Assembly: GCA_001769125.1 (NCBI GenBank)
Contig: MEOG01000005.1
Span: 29,547 to 93,546 of the forward strand
Direction of reading: 5' to 3'
Source of the DNA: Bacteroidetes bacterium GWF2_35_48
GTDB taxonomy: Bacteria; Bacteroidota; Bacteroidia; Bacteroidales; GWF2-35-48
DNA: 64,000 nt
Part shown: in pieces, positions 36,871-46,775 of the stretch
How positions within the stretch are numbered: position 1 is the stretch's first letter
Layout of the letters: each line of letters begins with the position of its first letter
Made by a program: the position numbers and the translations under genes
Notes under the pieces: generated by a model
Told to the model about the DNA's origin: nothing
The model's input: the letters and a program-made list of their open reading frames with translations, nothing else
Databases searched by the model: none

Positions 36871-36991
36871 GTTTTCAAAACATATTTTTACAAAAGTACT
36901 TTAATAATAAATTCGGTCTGTAAATTTTTTGCAAATATTATTAACACGAGAAAACGATTTAACATCGTAAACTTAAAAAACGCTGTTGCCT

Positions 36992-37069
36992 TTGTTGCAT
37001 GTTGCAAGTTGTATGTTGCGAGTAAAAGGTGTCTGAGCGGAGTCGAAGACACCCTGTAACATGCAACAA
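36992..37069. repeat. Nested hairpin downstream of infB
   Basis: Outer arms TTGTTGCATGTTGC (36992-37005) and GTAACATGCAACAA (37056-37069) enclose tandem GTTGCAA words and an inner hairpin, GGTGTCT / AGACACC (37028-37053), with the loop GAGCGGAGTCGA. It lies just beyond the infB stop and may serve as its terminator, although there is no long T-run. Confidence 0.65.
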
Positions 37070-37073
37070 TAAA

Positions 37074-40000
37074 CTACATCAACTTTTTCTTAATTTCAGT
37101 AATATTATACGCCTCAATCAAATCCCCAACTTTGATATCATTAAATTTATCAATATTCAATCCGCATTCGAGACCGGCCTGAACTTCGCGGGCATCATCC
37201 TTGAAGCGTTTTAAAGAGCCGAGTTCGCCGGAATATACCACAATACCATCGCGAATAATCCTGACTTTCGCTGTCCTCTGAATTTTCCCATCCACAACAA
37301 GACAACCAGCAATTGTTCCTAATTTAAGAATTTTGAAAACATCTTTAACTTCAGCAGTTCCAATAATATCTTCTTTAAGTTCCGGCGACAACATACCTTC
37401 CATTGCTTTTTTCAATTCTTCAATAGCATCGTAGATAATAGAATAAAGCCTTATTTCGATCTGTTCTTTTTCGGCTAATTTACGTGCGCCAACTGAAGGT
37501 CGAACCTGGAATCCGACAATAATAGCATTGGATGCAGAGGCGAGCATAATATCCGATTCAGAAATCTGACCAACGGCTTTATGAATTACATTGACCTGAA
37601 TTTCTTCATTAGAAAGTTTGATTAAGGAGTCAGAAAGTGCTTCAATAGAGCCATCCACATCACCCTTCACGATAAGGTTGATTTCTTTAAAGTTGCCAAT
37701 TGCCAATCGTCGTCCGATTTCATCAAGCGTAATATGTTTCTGCGTGCGCAAACCCTGTTCTCTTAATAATTGTTCGCGTTTGTTAGCAATTTCTCTTGCT
37801 TCACGTTCTGTTTCCATTACATTAAACGGGTCTCCGGCTTGAGGAGCACCGTTCAGACCAAGAATAAGAACCGGCATTGATGGACCAGCCTCGATAACTT
37901 TAAGCCCTCTTTCATTAAACATAGCTTTCACGTGTCCTGTATAACTACCTGCAAGCATGATGTCTCCGATTTTCAATGTTCCGGAAGAAACGAGAACTGT
38001 AGAAACATAACCACGGCCTTTGTCAAGCGATGATTCAATAACAGTTCCCACTGCTCTTTTATTCGGGTTTGCTTTTAATTCAAGCATTTCAGCTTCCAGC
38101 AAGACTTTTTCAAGAAGGAGATCAACATTTAAACCGGGCTTAGCGGCAATCTCCTGGCATTGGTATTTTCCACCCCAGTCTTCAACAAGAAGATTCATTT
38201 TAGAAAGTTCTTCTTTAATTTTTTCGGGTTGTGCAGTAGGTTTATCAATTTTATTTATAGCAAAAACAATAGGAACACCCGCTGCCTGCGCATGATTGAT
38301 CGCTTCCTTTGTTTGAGGCATCACATTGTCGTCTGCTGCAATAACAATAATTGCAACGTCTGTAACCTGAGCACCTCTGGCACGCATAGCCGTGAAGGCT
38401 TCGTGACCGGGAGTATCAAGAAAAGTAATATTTCTCCCATCATCAAGAGTTACGTTGTATGCGCCGATATGCTGTGTAATACCTCCCGCTTCACCAGCAA
38501 CTACATTTGTTCTCCTGATATAATCAAGAAGTTTTGTTTTTCCATGGTCAACGTGCCCCATTACTGTAACAATCGGAGGTCTCGGTAAAAGATCTTCAGG
38601 AGCATCAATTTCTTCTTTTATTTCTTTAAGCGCATCAACGCCAACAAATACTATGGAATAACCGAATTCTTCAGCAACAAGTACCATTGTTTCTGCATCC
38701 AAACGCTGATTTATAGAAACAAATAAACCAAGGTTCATACAAGTACCAATAATTTGAGCAACCTGCACATTCATCATTGTTGCCAGTTCATTCACAGTAA
38801 CAAATTCTGTAACATTTAAAACAAACTGATCTGCTTCCTGCTGAGCCATTTCATCCATCATACGCTGGCTAACCTCTCCCCTTTTTTCTTTTCTGTATTT
38901 TGAAGCTTTGGATTTGCTTTTGGAAGTCATGATTGAAAGCGTTTCGCGAACCTGTTTTTCGACTTCTGTTTCATCAACCTCAGCTTTAAGCGGGCGTTTT
39001 CGTTCTTTTTTATCGCCGGGCTTTCTTTTTTTCAACTCAAGTTTTTCTTCCGGAACACGATCGACAGTTACCACTGTTTCACGTTCTTTTTTTATCCTCT
39101 TCCTTTTTTTCTTTTTCTTTAAATCTTTGCTTTCTGCGGATGCCGGTGTTAATGTTAAAGGCTTCTTCTCTTCTTTAACCGGAAGATCAATTCTTCCCAG
39201 AACTGTTGGCCCTGTTAATTTTTCAATCTTTGTATGAAATACATCAGCTTCTTTTTTTCCGGGAATCTCAACCGATTCAACTTCTACAACTACTTCCGTT
39301 TCTAATACCGGAGTCTGTTCTATTTCTTTTTCTTGTAAAACAATTTCTTTCGGTTCTATATTTTCAACTTCAGTCTTTAGAGATTTTTTTCCGCTTGTTT
39401 TCTTAGAACTTTTCTTCTCTTTCCTCTCATCATCTTTCTCCTTTTTAGATTTTTTTGCAGGACGAACTTTCTGATTGATTGAATCAAGGTCAATCTTGCC
39501 CAGAACCTTAATCTCATCAAGCTCAACTTTAGCTGTAGGAATATTTTCAACTTCCTTTACAGGAGTCTTTTTTTTAGGAGCTTCTTCTCCCTTTTTAACT
39601 TCCTCAACAGGTTTAACTTCCTCAACAATTTCTTCTTTCTTTTCAGAATCAATAAGTGGTTCTTTTACATCCGCCTTTGCTTTAGTTTTATTCGTATTCT
39701 CCTCTTCTTTGGAAGCTTTGGGCTCAAGTTTCGGTTCTATATTCTTTTTTAGAGAATCAACATCAATTTTACCTAAAATCTTCAGATTAATGTCATTCGT
39801 CAAAGAACCGGATAAATCCTTTATAAATAAGGTATCTTCCTGCTCTTGAGCAGGCTCTTTTATTACTACATCCCTATCTTCAAGAGCAATGGTTTCTTTA
39901 CGCTCTTTATTTTTCTGACTCAATTCCTTAGATTCTTTCTTCAGATTACTGTCTGTGCTATATTCTTTAAAAATAAGAGAATATGCGTCTTCAGAAATTT

Positions 40001-40121
40001 TGGTATTTGGGTTTGAGTCGATCTCAATGCCTTTCTTTTTCAGAAAATCTACAATTGTAGGTATTCCCACACTGCATTCCTTGGCAACTTTGATCAATTT
40101 TATGCTTTTACCTTCTGACAT
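37074..40121 (-). CDS. infB: Translation initiation factor IF-2
   Basis: 1015 residues. GTPase that delivers initiator tRNA to the ribosome. An N-terminal IF2 helix module (KLIKVAKECSVGIPTIVDFLKKKGIEID) is followed by a ~350-residue Lys/Glu-rich low-complexity region in which LGKIDLDSI-like peptides recur three or four times. The G domain then has GHVDHGKT, DTPGHEAF and NKID; beta-barrel and C-terminal domains complete the protein. Last gene of rimP-nusA-infB, the conserved bacterial order. Confidence 0.98.
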   Translation of the reverse strand: MSEGKSIKLIKVAKECSVGIPTIVDFLKKKGIEIDSNPNTKISEDAYSLIFKEYSTDSNLKKESKELSQKNKERKETIALEDRDVVIKEPAQEQEDTLFIKDLSGSLTNDINLKILGKIDVDSLKKNIEPKLEPKASKEEENTNKTKAKADVKEPLIDSEKKEEIVEEVKPVEEVKKGEEAPKKKTPVKEVENIPTAKVELDEIKVLGKIDLDSINQKVRPAKKSKKEKDDERKEKKSSKKTSGKKSLKTEVENIEPKEIVLQEKEIEQTPVLETEVVVEVESVEIPGKKEADVFHTKIEKLTGPTVLGRIDLPVKEEKKPLTLTPASAESKDLKKKKKRKRIKKERETVVTVDRVPEEKLELKKRKPGDKKERKRPLKAEVDETEVEKQVRETLSIMTSKSKSKASKYRKEKRGEVSQRMMDEMAQQEADQFVLNVTEFVTVNELATMMNVQVAQIIGTCMNLGLFVSINQRLDAETMVLVAEEFGYSIVFVGVDALKEIKEEIDAPEDLLPRPPIVTVMGHVDHGKTKLLDYIRRTNVVAGEAGGITQHIGAYNVTLDDGRNITFLDTPGHEAFTAMRARGAQVTDVAIIVIAADDNVMPQTKEAINHAQAAGVPIVFAINKIDKPTAQPEKIKEELSKMNLLVEDWGGKYQCQEIAAKPGLNVDLLLEKVLLEAEMLELKANPNKRAVGTVIESSLDKGRGYVSTVLVSSGTLKIGDIMLAGSYTGHVKAMFNERGLKVIEAGPSMPVLILGLNGAPQAGDPFNVMETEREAREIANKREQLLREQGLRTQKHITLDEIGRRLAIGNFKEINLIVKGDVDGSIEALSDSLIKLSNEEIQVNVIHKAVGQISESDIMLASASNAIIVGFQVRPSVGARKLAEKEQIEIRLYSIIYDAIEELKKAMEGMLSPELKEDIIGTAEVKDVFKILKLGTIAGCLVVDGKIQRTAKVRIIRDGIVVYSGELGSLKRFKDDAREVQAGLECGLNIDKFNDIKVGDLIEAYNITEIKKKLM

Positions 40122-40191
40122 AGTTTGTAATTAAATAACATTCTTTTTTGCGACTAACGCCGCTGTAAATAAATTTCAGATAAAAAATTAA

Positions 40192-41430
40192 TTATGCTTC
40201 AAATTCTGATTTTAATATTCTATGAAGTTCTTTAACGGTTTCTTCCTCAAGTTCTGTTCGTTTAACAAGATCTTCAACTGAAAGGTCAATAACACTTTTA
40301 GCTGTATCGCATCCTATTGCTTTTAACTCATCAAGAATCCAGTCTTCGATTTCATCTGCAAATTCATCAAGATCCACATCTTCGTCGTTATCGTCAATTT
40401 CTCTGTAAACATCAATTTCATAGCCGGTAAGCTGACTTGCCAGTTTGATATTTAAACCGCCTTTTCCAATTGCAAGAGAAACCTGATCGGGATTTAAAAA
40501 CACTTCCGCTTTTTTGTTTACATCATCAAGTTTTGTAATATTTATTTTAGCAGGACTCAGAGCGCGTTGAATATATAATTGTACGTTTGGAGTATAATTG
40601 ATAACATCAATATTTTCATTTTTGAGTTCGCGAACAATTCCATGAATTCTGGAACCTTTAACACCAACACATGCGCCTACGGGATCAATCCGGTCGTCAT
40701 ACGATTCAACAGCAACTTTTGCTCTTTCTCCGGGAATTCTTACAATTTTTTTAATAGTAATCAAGCCATCAAAAATTTCGGGTACTTCCAATTCGAATAA
40801 ACGTTCAAGAAAAGCAGGAGATGTACGAGATAATACAATCAAAGGAGTGTTATTTTTCATATCCACTTTAACAACAACAGCGCGTAAATTGTCTCCTTTT
40901 TTAAAAAAATCTGATGGTATTTGTTCATTTTTTGGTAAAATCAATTCATTGCCCTCATCATCAAGAATCATTATTTCACGTTTCCAAATCTGATATACTT
41001 CACCGGAAATTATCTCGCCTATTCTGTCTTTATATTTTGTATAAATATTATCTTTTTCCAGTTCAAGAATTTTTGAAGTAAGATTTTGTCTGAGCGCAAG
41101 AATAGCCCTTCTGCCAAAGCTTGAAAACTTCACTTCATCTGTAACTTCTTCACCGATTTCAGCATCTTCATCTATTTTTAAGGCATCTTTAAGTCCGATT
41201 TGTTTTACAGGATCATCAACATCGCCATCAGGAACAACCTCGCGGTTGCGCCATATTTCAAAGTCTCCTTTGTCAATGTTGATAATGACATCAAAATTTT
41301 CATCCGAACCATATAATTTAATAATAGTACTTCTGAAAACATCCTCCAATATACTCATCATTGTAGGCCTGTCAATGTTCTTCAGTTCTTTGAACTCCTG
41401 AAAGGTCTCGAGCAGATTTAAATTTTCCAT
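40192..41430 (-). CDS. nusA: Transcription termination/antitermination factor NusA
   Basis: 412 residues. Binds RNA polymerase and nascent RNA to control pausing, termination and antitermination. The N-terminal NusA domain, S1 region (GEIISGEVYQIWKREIMIL), and KH domains (DPVGACVGVKGSRIHGIVREL; SLAIGKGGLNIKLASQLTGYEIDV) are visible, ending in one short helix-hairpin segment. The KH1 motif GACVGVKGSRI is the standard NusA signature. It lies 19 nt after rimP. Confidence 0.97.
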   Translation of the reverse strand: MENLNLLETFQEFKELKNIDRPTMMSILEDVFRSTIIKLYGSDENFDVIINIDKGDFEIWRNREVVPDGDVDDPVKQIGLKDALKIDEDAEIGEEVTDEVKFSSFGRRAILALRQNLTSKILELEKDNIYTKYKDRIGEIISGEVYQIWKREIMILDDEGNELILPKNEQIPSDFFKKGDNLRAVVVKVDMKNNTPLIVLSRTSPAFLERLFELEVPEIFDGLITIKKIVRIPGERAKVAVESYDDRIDPVGACVGVKGSRIHGIVRELKNENIDVINYTPNVQLYIQRALSPAKINITKLDDVNKKAEVFLNPDQVSLAIGKGGLNIKLASQLTGYEIDVYREIDDNDEDVDLDEFADEIEDWILDELKAIGCDTAKSVIDLSVEDLVKRTELEEETVKELHRILKSEFEA

Positions 41431-41449
41431 TTTTGTTTTAATTTACTGT

Positions 41450-41911
41450 TTAAAATGATAGTACTTCTTTTGCTGTGATATTATTTATATTAAACTTATA
41501 TTCATTAATTACAGTTTTTTTCTTTTTTGTTTTTTCATCTTTAATTTTCTCTTCAGCCTCAATTGTAATTTCATCTTCATCAACATTCTTTAAAACACCT
41601 ATGCGTTTTTTTCCTTCTTTGTCGATAACGATTAAAGTACGACTAATAGATTTTAAGAATTGTTGTTTTACTCTGAATGGCTCGCCCAGACCCGGAGATG
41701 AAACTTCCAATTCAAAATCTTCTTTATCACGATCCAGTGATGTTTCAATAAACTTACTTATATGAAGGCATTCATCAAGAGTAATTCCAACTAAATTATC
41801 TATGCGCACAAAAATTTTATTATCCTTTCCAACAGAAATATGAACAATAAAAATATCTGTTCCCGAAATAGAATTTAAAACAATTTCCTGTATCAGTTCT
41901 TTTTTAATCAT
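41450..41911 (-). CDS. rimP: Ribosome maturation factor RimP
   Basis: 153 residues from the chosen ATG at 41911 (MIKKELIQEIV). The frame stays open 25 codons further, but those residues are unlike RimP and would include the leader hairpin, so the shorter start is preferred. It assists 30S subunit maturation. Typical features are DECLHISKFIETSLDRD and the DFELEVSSPGLGEPF motif, followed by an SH3-like C-terminal domain rich in Lys. First gene of the rimP-nusA-infB operon. Confidence 0.93.
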   Translation of the reverse strand: MIKKELIQEIVLNSISGTDIFIVHISVGKDNKIFVRIDNLVGITLDECLHISKFIETSLDRDKEDFELEVSSPGLGEPFRVKQQFLKSISRTLIVIDKEGKKRIGVLKNVDEDEITIEAEEKIKDEKTKKKKTVINEYKFNINNITAKEVLSF

Positions 41912-41928
41912 CTTGCTTTTACAATAAA

Positions 41929-41949
41929 ATAGGGGACATTGTCCCCTAT
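41929..41949 (-). promoter_or_regulatory. GC-rich leader hairpin upstream of rimP
   Basis: ATAGGGGACA and TGTCCCCTAT form a 10-bp stem around a single T, an unusually G/C-rich structure for this region. It lies between the predicted transcription start and the rimP ATG, 17 nt from the start codon. It could be a protein-binding site or operator, or affect translation of the operon. Confidence 0.5.
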
Positions 41950-41971
41950 AAATCTTCGCCACATTTTGCTG

Positions 41972-41979
41972 CAAATATA
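41972..41979 (-). promoter_or_regulatory. -7 box of rimP-nusA-infB
   Basis: TATATTTG on the reverse strand, an exact TAnnTTTG match, about 60 nt upstream of the rimP start. Confidence 0.55.
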
Positions 41980-42150
41980 AGAACATTTCTCTGAAAAAAA
42001 AATTATTTCTGCGTTTCTCATAAAAATATACTTACACACTCATTTCCCTAAAAATTTTATTTTATGAAAACATAGATTATTTTTGAAACTTATTTGAAAA
42101 ATGAGAAATAATAATTTACAAAAAATAATATATCTAAACACAAAAAGATT

Positions 42151-44583
42151 ATGCAAAAAATAAATTTAAAAAAAATCCTTCCTCATATTGTAGCGATTGT
42201 ATTGTTCCTTGTTATGTCCTATGTATATTTTTATCCGCAAATTCAGGGAAAAACGTTGTTGCAATCTGATATGCGCAATTACTACGGAATGGCGCGCGAA
42301 GTATTTGATTACAGAGAGGCAACCGGGGAACAAATTCTATGGACAAATGCTTTGTTTGGAGGAATGCCCGCATATCTTATCTCTGTCAGATATGATGCGA
42401 ATATTTTCACTAAAGTCATATCGTTTATTCACTTTCTCTGCGACCGCCCTGCAAATTTTATTTTCATGTACCTGCTCGGATTTTACATCACACTCCTTGC
42501 ATTTAAAGTAGACCCATGGCTTTCTATTGCAGGGGCAATTGCATTTGCATTATCATCTTACTTTTTCATTATTATTGATGCAGGGCATTCATCAAAAGCT
42601 AATGCAATAGGATATATGGCGCCAATAATTGCAGGAGTATATCTGGCTTATAATAAAAAAATTCTTTTGGGAGCTATTATTACAGGCTTCTTCCTTGCAA
42701 TTCAATTATTAGTAAACCACCTTCAGATAACTTATTATACATTCCTGATAATTCTTGTCTTTGTAATTTTTCAGTTTATTTTTATGTTCCGCAGAAAAGA
42801 AATGATGCAATTCATGAAGGCTTCTGCAGCTCTTATTTTTGTAGCGATGCTTGCAGTCGGCTCAAATGCCGGGAGTATACTGAATACCTACGAATGGGGA
42901 AAAGATTCTATGCGCGGAAAGTCAGAACTTACACTCGACGATAAGGATAACATAAATAAAACCACTGGTCTTGATAAGGATTATGCAACTTCATGGAGCT
43001 ATGGGAAGGCAGAATCATTTACCCTTTTAATTCCGAATTTCATGGGAGGCTCTTCACACGGAGAACTCAGCACAAGCTCTGACACCTACGAACTTTTGAA
43101 GCAAGGTTATGGAGAACAGGCAAAACAAGTTGTTAAACAATTGCCTTTATACTGGGGAGAACAGCCTTTTACATCGGGTCCTGTTTATGTAGGCGCTATT
43201 GTTTGCTTCTTTTTTATACTCGGTTTATTTATTGTAAAAGGTCATATCAAATGGTGGCTGCTGACAATAACGGTTTTGGCTTTATTCCTTGCCTGGGGAA
43301 GAAATTTTATGTGGTTTTCAGAAATATTTTTAGATTATTTTCCGGGATATAATAAATTCAGGACTGTTTCTATGATTCTGATAATTGTTGAATTTACAAT
43401 GCCCTTGCTTGCTATACTAGCTATTCATACTATTTTTTCTAAAAAAATCACAAAAGAAGAATTAATGAAGCCTTTCAAATATACGCTGTTTGCTCTTGGA
43501 GGGCTTGTTCTGCTGCTTGCTCTTCTTCCAGGATTATTTTTTGATTTTACATCTGCGGGCGATGCTCCTTACCAACAAAACCCACAATTCCTTGCGGCAC
43601 TGATCAGCGATCGCGAATCTATTTTCAGAACAGACGCCATCCGTTCCCTCGTATTTATTCTTCTTGCAGCTGGTATTGTTTATGCTTTTTTAAAAGAAAA
43701 AATAAAAGTTCAATATGCATATCTTGCTTTTGCGTTATTATTTCTGTTCGATTTGTGGCCCATCTGTAAACGCTATATGAACAGCGACTCTTTTGTTACA
43801 AAGCAGGAAGTAAAAAAACCTTTTCAACCAAGTCAGGCAAATCTTGATATTTTGCAGGACAAAGATCCGAATTTCAGAGTACTTAACCTTGCCGCAAATA
43901 CATTTAATGATGCAAGTACATCCTACTTTCATAAGTCAGTAGGCGGGTATCATGGCGCAAAACTGAAAAGATATCAGGAAATGATAGAGCATCATATCAG
44001 CAAAAATAATCGCGAAGTTTGGAATATGTTAAACACAAAATATTTAATTGTTCCTGTTAAAGATCAGACTCCAAAAGCAATGCCTAATCCCGAAGCTTTA
44101 GGAAATGCGTGGTTTGTAAAACAATTCAGACTTGTTGCAAATGCAGACTCTGAAATTCTTGCGCTTGATAAATTTAAAGCTGCCGAAGAAGCTATTATTG
44201 ATAAGCGTTTCGAGAACGAAGTAAAAAATTTAACTATAAATACCGACACAAACGCATTTATTAAATTAACATCATATCACCCGATGAAACTTTCTTATGA
44301 AGCAAAGGCAACAAGCGACCAGTTGGCTGTTTTCTCAGAAATTTATTATGACAAGGGCTGGAATGCGTATTTAGACGGAAAATTAGTTCCGCACATCAGG
44401 GCTAACTACATTTTGCGCGCAATGAAAATCCCGGCAGGCGATCATAAAATTGAATTCAAATTTGAACCTAAAAGTTATTCTGTTGGAAATAAAATTTCTC
44501 TCGCAAGTTCAATATCATTAATATTGCTATCTCTTGGAATTATTGTCTGGGAAATTATTGGGAAGAGGAAGGAAGAGAATTAA
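42151..44583 (+). CDS. YfhO-family multispanning membrane protein
   Basis: 810 residues with about 12-14 transmembrane segments in the first ~550 residues and a soluble beta-rich C-terminal part before a final helix. The N-terminal LLQSDMRNYYGMAREVFDYREATGEQ and NALFGGMPAYLISV, and the C-terminal VFSEIYYDKGWNAYLDGKLVPHIRANYILRAMKIPAGDHKIEFKFEP are typical of YfhO-like (GT-C-like) proteins, linked in Gram-positives to lipoteichoic acid glycosylation. In Bacteroidota the acceptor is unknown. A -7-like box TATTTTTG lies at 42078-42085. Confidence 0.88.
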   Translation: MQKINLKKILPHIVAIVLFLVMSYVYFYPQIQGKTLLQSDMRNYYGMAREVFDYREATGEQILWTNALFGGMPAYLISVRYDANIFTKVISFIHFLCDRPANFIFMYLLGFYITLLAFKVDPWLSIAGAIAFALSSYFFIIIDAGHSSKANAIGYMAPIIAGVYLAYNKKILLGAIITGFFLAIQLLVNHLQITYYTFLIILVFVIFQFIFMFRRKEMMQFMKASAALIFVAMLAVGSNAGSILNTYEWGKDSMRGKSELTLDDKDNINKTTGLDKDYATSWSYGKAESFTLLIPNFMGGSSHGELSTSSDTYELLKQGYGEQAKQVVKQLPLYWGEQPFTSGPVYVGAIVCFFFILGLFIVKGHIKWWLLTITVLALFLAWGRNFMWFSEIFLDYFPGYNKFRTVSMILIIVEFTMPLLAILAIHTIFSKKITKEELMKPFKYTLFALGGLVLLLALLPGLFFDFTSAGDAPYQQNPQFLAALISDRESIFRTDAIRSLVFILLAAGIVYAFLKEKIKVQYAYLAFALLFLFDLWPICKRYMNSDSFVTKQEVKKPFQPSQANLDILQDKDPNFRVLNLAANTFNDASTSYFHKSVGGYHGAKLKRYQEMIEHHISKNNREVWNMLNTKYLIVPVKDQTPKAMPNPEALGNAWFVKQFRLVANADSEILALDKFKAAEEAIIDKRFENEVKNLTINTDTNAFIKLTSYHPMKLSYEAKATSDQLAVFSEIYYDKGWNAYLDGKLVPHIRANYILRAMKIPAGDHKIEFKFEPKSYSVGNKISLASSISLILLSLGIIVWEIIGKRKEEN

Positions 44584-44611
44584 GAATTAAGAATTGAGAA
44601 TTAGGAATTTA
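44577..44611. repeat. Period-7 GAATTAA tandem repeat
   Basis: GAATTAAGAATTAAGAATTGAGAATTAG-type words, about five units of 7 bp. The first unit supplies the TAA stop of the YfhO-like gene. Confidence 0.75.
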
Positions 44612-44637
44612 GAAGCGGTACATTAGTATTCAAAAAA

Positions 44638-45522
44638 ATGGCAAAAAAAAATATAGAAATTAAACTTATACGCAGAAGGCTCAGAAGCGCGTATTTCACT
44701 ACCATTGTAAGCATTTCGCTTGTTCTGTTTATTCTAGGCATAATGGGTTTATTGATTCTTAATGCAAAAAAATTATCAGACCATGTAAAAGAAAACCTCG
44801 GTTTTTCGATAATAATAAAAGATAATTCCAAAGAGGCAGATGTGATGGCGCTTCAAAAAAGTCTGGATGCTGCACGATTTGTGAAATCAACAGAATATAT
44901 TTCAAAAGAGCAGGCAGCAAAAGATTTGCAGGAAGAACTGAGTGAAGACTTCATCCGATTTCTTGGATACAACCCATTACTGGCATCTATAAATGTACAT
45001 CTATATGCTGACTACGCAAATCCAGACAGTCTGATGATCATTGAAAAAAATTTCCTACAGTTTCCTTTGGTAAAAGAAGTGTTTTATCAAAAAAATATGT
45101 TGCACCTGCTGAATGAAAATGTAAAAAAAATAAGTTTTATTTTACTCCTCTTTTCGGTTCTGCTGTTTATAATCTCCTTCGCTCTTATTAATAATACAAT
45201 ACGATTGGTTGTTTATTCAAAACGATTCCTGATTAACACGATGAAGCTAGTAGGCGCAACCAGCAGTTTTATTCGCTGGCCGTTTATTTTCAAAAGCACA
45301 CTACAAGGATTAATCGGGGCAATTATTGCGCTTTGTATGTTAACATTTTTTATTTTTTTCATCAACAAAGAATTGCAGGAAATAGGAAATATTATTGACG
45401 GCATGATGATGGCTATTCTATATTTTCTGCTGATTATTTTTGGTATTCTGATAGCCTGGATTTCTACTTATTTTGCCGTTAACAAATATATTCGAATCAC
45501 AACAGATGAGTTATATTATTAA
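44638..45522 (+). CDS. ftsX: Cell division protein FtsX
   Basis: 294 residues. FtsX/permease-fold membrane protein that with FtsE couples to peptidoglycan hydrolases at division. Four membrane segments: one near residue 20-40 (VSISLVLFILGIMGLLIL), then an extracytoplasmic domain (SIIIKDNSKEADVMALQKSL), then three more at the C-terminus (ISFILLLFSVLLFIISFALI, LIGAIIALCMLTFFIFFI, AILYFLLIIFGILIAWI). The RFLINTMKLVGATSSFIRWPF loop is the FtsX signature. ftsE is not in the window, as is usual in Bacteroidota. Confidence 0.95.
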   Translation: MAKKNIEIKLIRRRLRSAYFTTIVSISLVLFILGIMGLLILNAKKLSDHVKENLGFSIIIKDNSKEADVMALQKSLDAARFVKSTEYISKEQAAKDLQEELSEDFIRFLGYNPLLASINVHLYADYANPDSLMIIEKNFLQFPLVKEVFYQKNMLHLLNENVKKISFILLLFSVLLFIISFALINNTIRLVVYSKRFLINTMKLVGATSSFIRWPFIFKSTLQGLIGAIIALCMLTFFIFFINKELQEIGNIIDGMMMAILYFLLIIFGILIAWISTYFAVNKYIRITTDELYY

Positions 45523-45546
45523 ATGATGGTATGTTACTTATATAGG

Positions 45547-45628
45547 AAGTCGGCAGTCAGCAGTCGAAAGAGTCGGCAGTCGGCAGTCAAAATAGTCGGC
45601 AGTCAGACTGACTGTAGACTGTAGACTA
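45547..45628. repeat. Period-7 CAGTCGG/GTAGACT tandem repeat
   Basis: Tandem AGTCGGC/AGTCAGC words, ending in ACTGTAGACTGTAGACTA. Same word families and order as the arrays at 2592 and 7868. Confidence 0.8.
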
Positions 45629-45666
45629 ATAAAAAAACACACATTGAGTTATTAATTCCCAAAATT

Positions 45667-46668
45667 TTGAATACAACAGCCAAATTTCTCATAATCCGCT
45701 TTAGTTCTATCGGCGACATTGTTCTTACAAGCCCCGTAATTCGCTGTATGAAACAACAGATTGAAGATGCAGAAATTCATTTTCTTACCAAACCGCAATT
45801 TGCAGGTATTGTTACTAATAACCCCTACATTACAAAGGTTCATGTATTGAAAGATAATTTTCAAGATACAATAGAAGAGCTGAAAGATGAATGTTTCGAC
45901 TATGTAATTGACCTGCATCACAGCCTCAGAAGCTCCAGAGTTATTTCACAGCTCGGACTCGGTGCATTCAAATTCAAAAAGTTAAATATTGAAAAATGGC
46001 TTTATGTAAATTTTAAAATAAACCGTCTGCCCGATATTCACATTGTTGACAGATACCTTAATACTGTTGCTATGTTTGATGTTGCCAATGATGGAAAAGG
46101 ACTTGATTATTTTATTCCAGAAAAAGATGAAATTAATTTAAAAACAATTGCAGAAAATATTTTTCCGAAAAAATATATTGCTTTTGTAATCGGAGCAAAA
46201 CATTTCACAAAACAGTTACCGACAGAAAAAATCGTTGAAATATGTAATCGGCTTAACGCTCCTGTTCTACTACTCGGAGGAAAAGAAGACGCTGCAAAAG
46301 GAGAAGAAATTATTACCAAAACCGAGAAATCAGACATTGTAAATATCTGCGGAAAATTTTCATTGAATCAGTCTGCTTCTATTGTAAAGCAGGCAGGGGT
46401 TGTCATTACACACGATACAGGACTTATGCATATTGCAGCAGCTTTTCATAAAAAAATTATTTCTGTTTGGGGTAATACAATTCCTGCATTTGGTATGTAT
46501 CCCTATATGCCGGGCGAAGGCTCTGAAATAGTAGAAATAAAAAATCTGAAATGCAGACCCTGCACAAAAATAGGTTTCAGAATTTGTCCCAAAAACCACT
46601 TTCTTTGTATGCGTCAGATTGATGAAAATAAAATTGCAGACCTTGCGCTTAAACTAATGCAGACTTGA
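45667..46668 (+). CDS. Glycosyltransferase family 9 (heptosyltransferase-like)
   Basis: 333 residues, starting at TTG because the conserved N-terminus (KFLIIRFSSIGDIVLTSPVIRCMK) lies immediately after it and no ATG precedes it. GT9 enzymes add heptose or related sugars to lipopolysaccharide cores. Family motifs include DYVIDLHHSLRSSRV, AFVIGAKHFTKQLPTEKIVEI, NICGKFSLNQSASIVKQAGVVITHDTGLMHIAAAF and the Cys-containing C-terminus. Exact donor sugar unknown. Confidence 0.92.
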   Translation: MNTTAKFLIIRFSSIGDIVLTSPVIRCMKQQIEDAEIHFLTKPQFAGIVTNNPYITKVHVLKDNFQDTIEELKDECFDYVIDLHHSLRSSRVISQLGLGAFKFKKLNIEKWLYVNFKINRLPDIHIVDRYLNTVAMFDVANDGKGLDYFIPEKDEINLKTIAENIFPKKYIAFVIGAKHFTKQLPTEKIVEICNRLNAPVLLLGGKEDAAKGEEIITKTEKSDIVNICGKFSLNQSASIVKQAGVVITHDTGLMHIAAAFHKKIISVWGNTIPAFGMYPYMPGEGSEIVEIKNLKCRPCTKIGFRICPKNHFLCMRQIDENKIADLALKLMQT

Positions 46669-46737
46669 ATTACATTTTTACTATGCGTACACCATGAACA
46701 ATCTAATCAAATCCTTTTCAAAGCTCATGATTTTTTT

Positions 46738-46745
46738 TAATTTTG
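46738..46745 (+). promoter_or_regulatory. -7 box of the rel operon
   Basis: TAATTTTG matches TAnnTTTG, 30 nt before the ATG at 46776. The alternative TTG start at 46743 would lie inside this box, which argues for the ATG. Confidence 0.55.
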
Positions 46746-46775
46746 TATGCACATTTTTATTTAGGAAAAGACTGT

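Noticed and set aside
37074..39900. Several open frames antisense to the infB low-complexity region
   Set aside because: They are produced by the Lys/Glu-rich codon bias of the real gene (Phe/Ser-rich shadows) and have no starts or domains.
46743..46775. TTG start for the Rel protein
   Set aside because: It lies within the predicted -7 box; the ATG at 46776 fits a normal leader.
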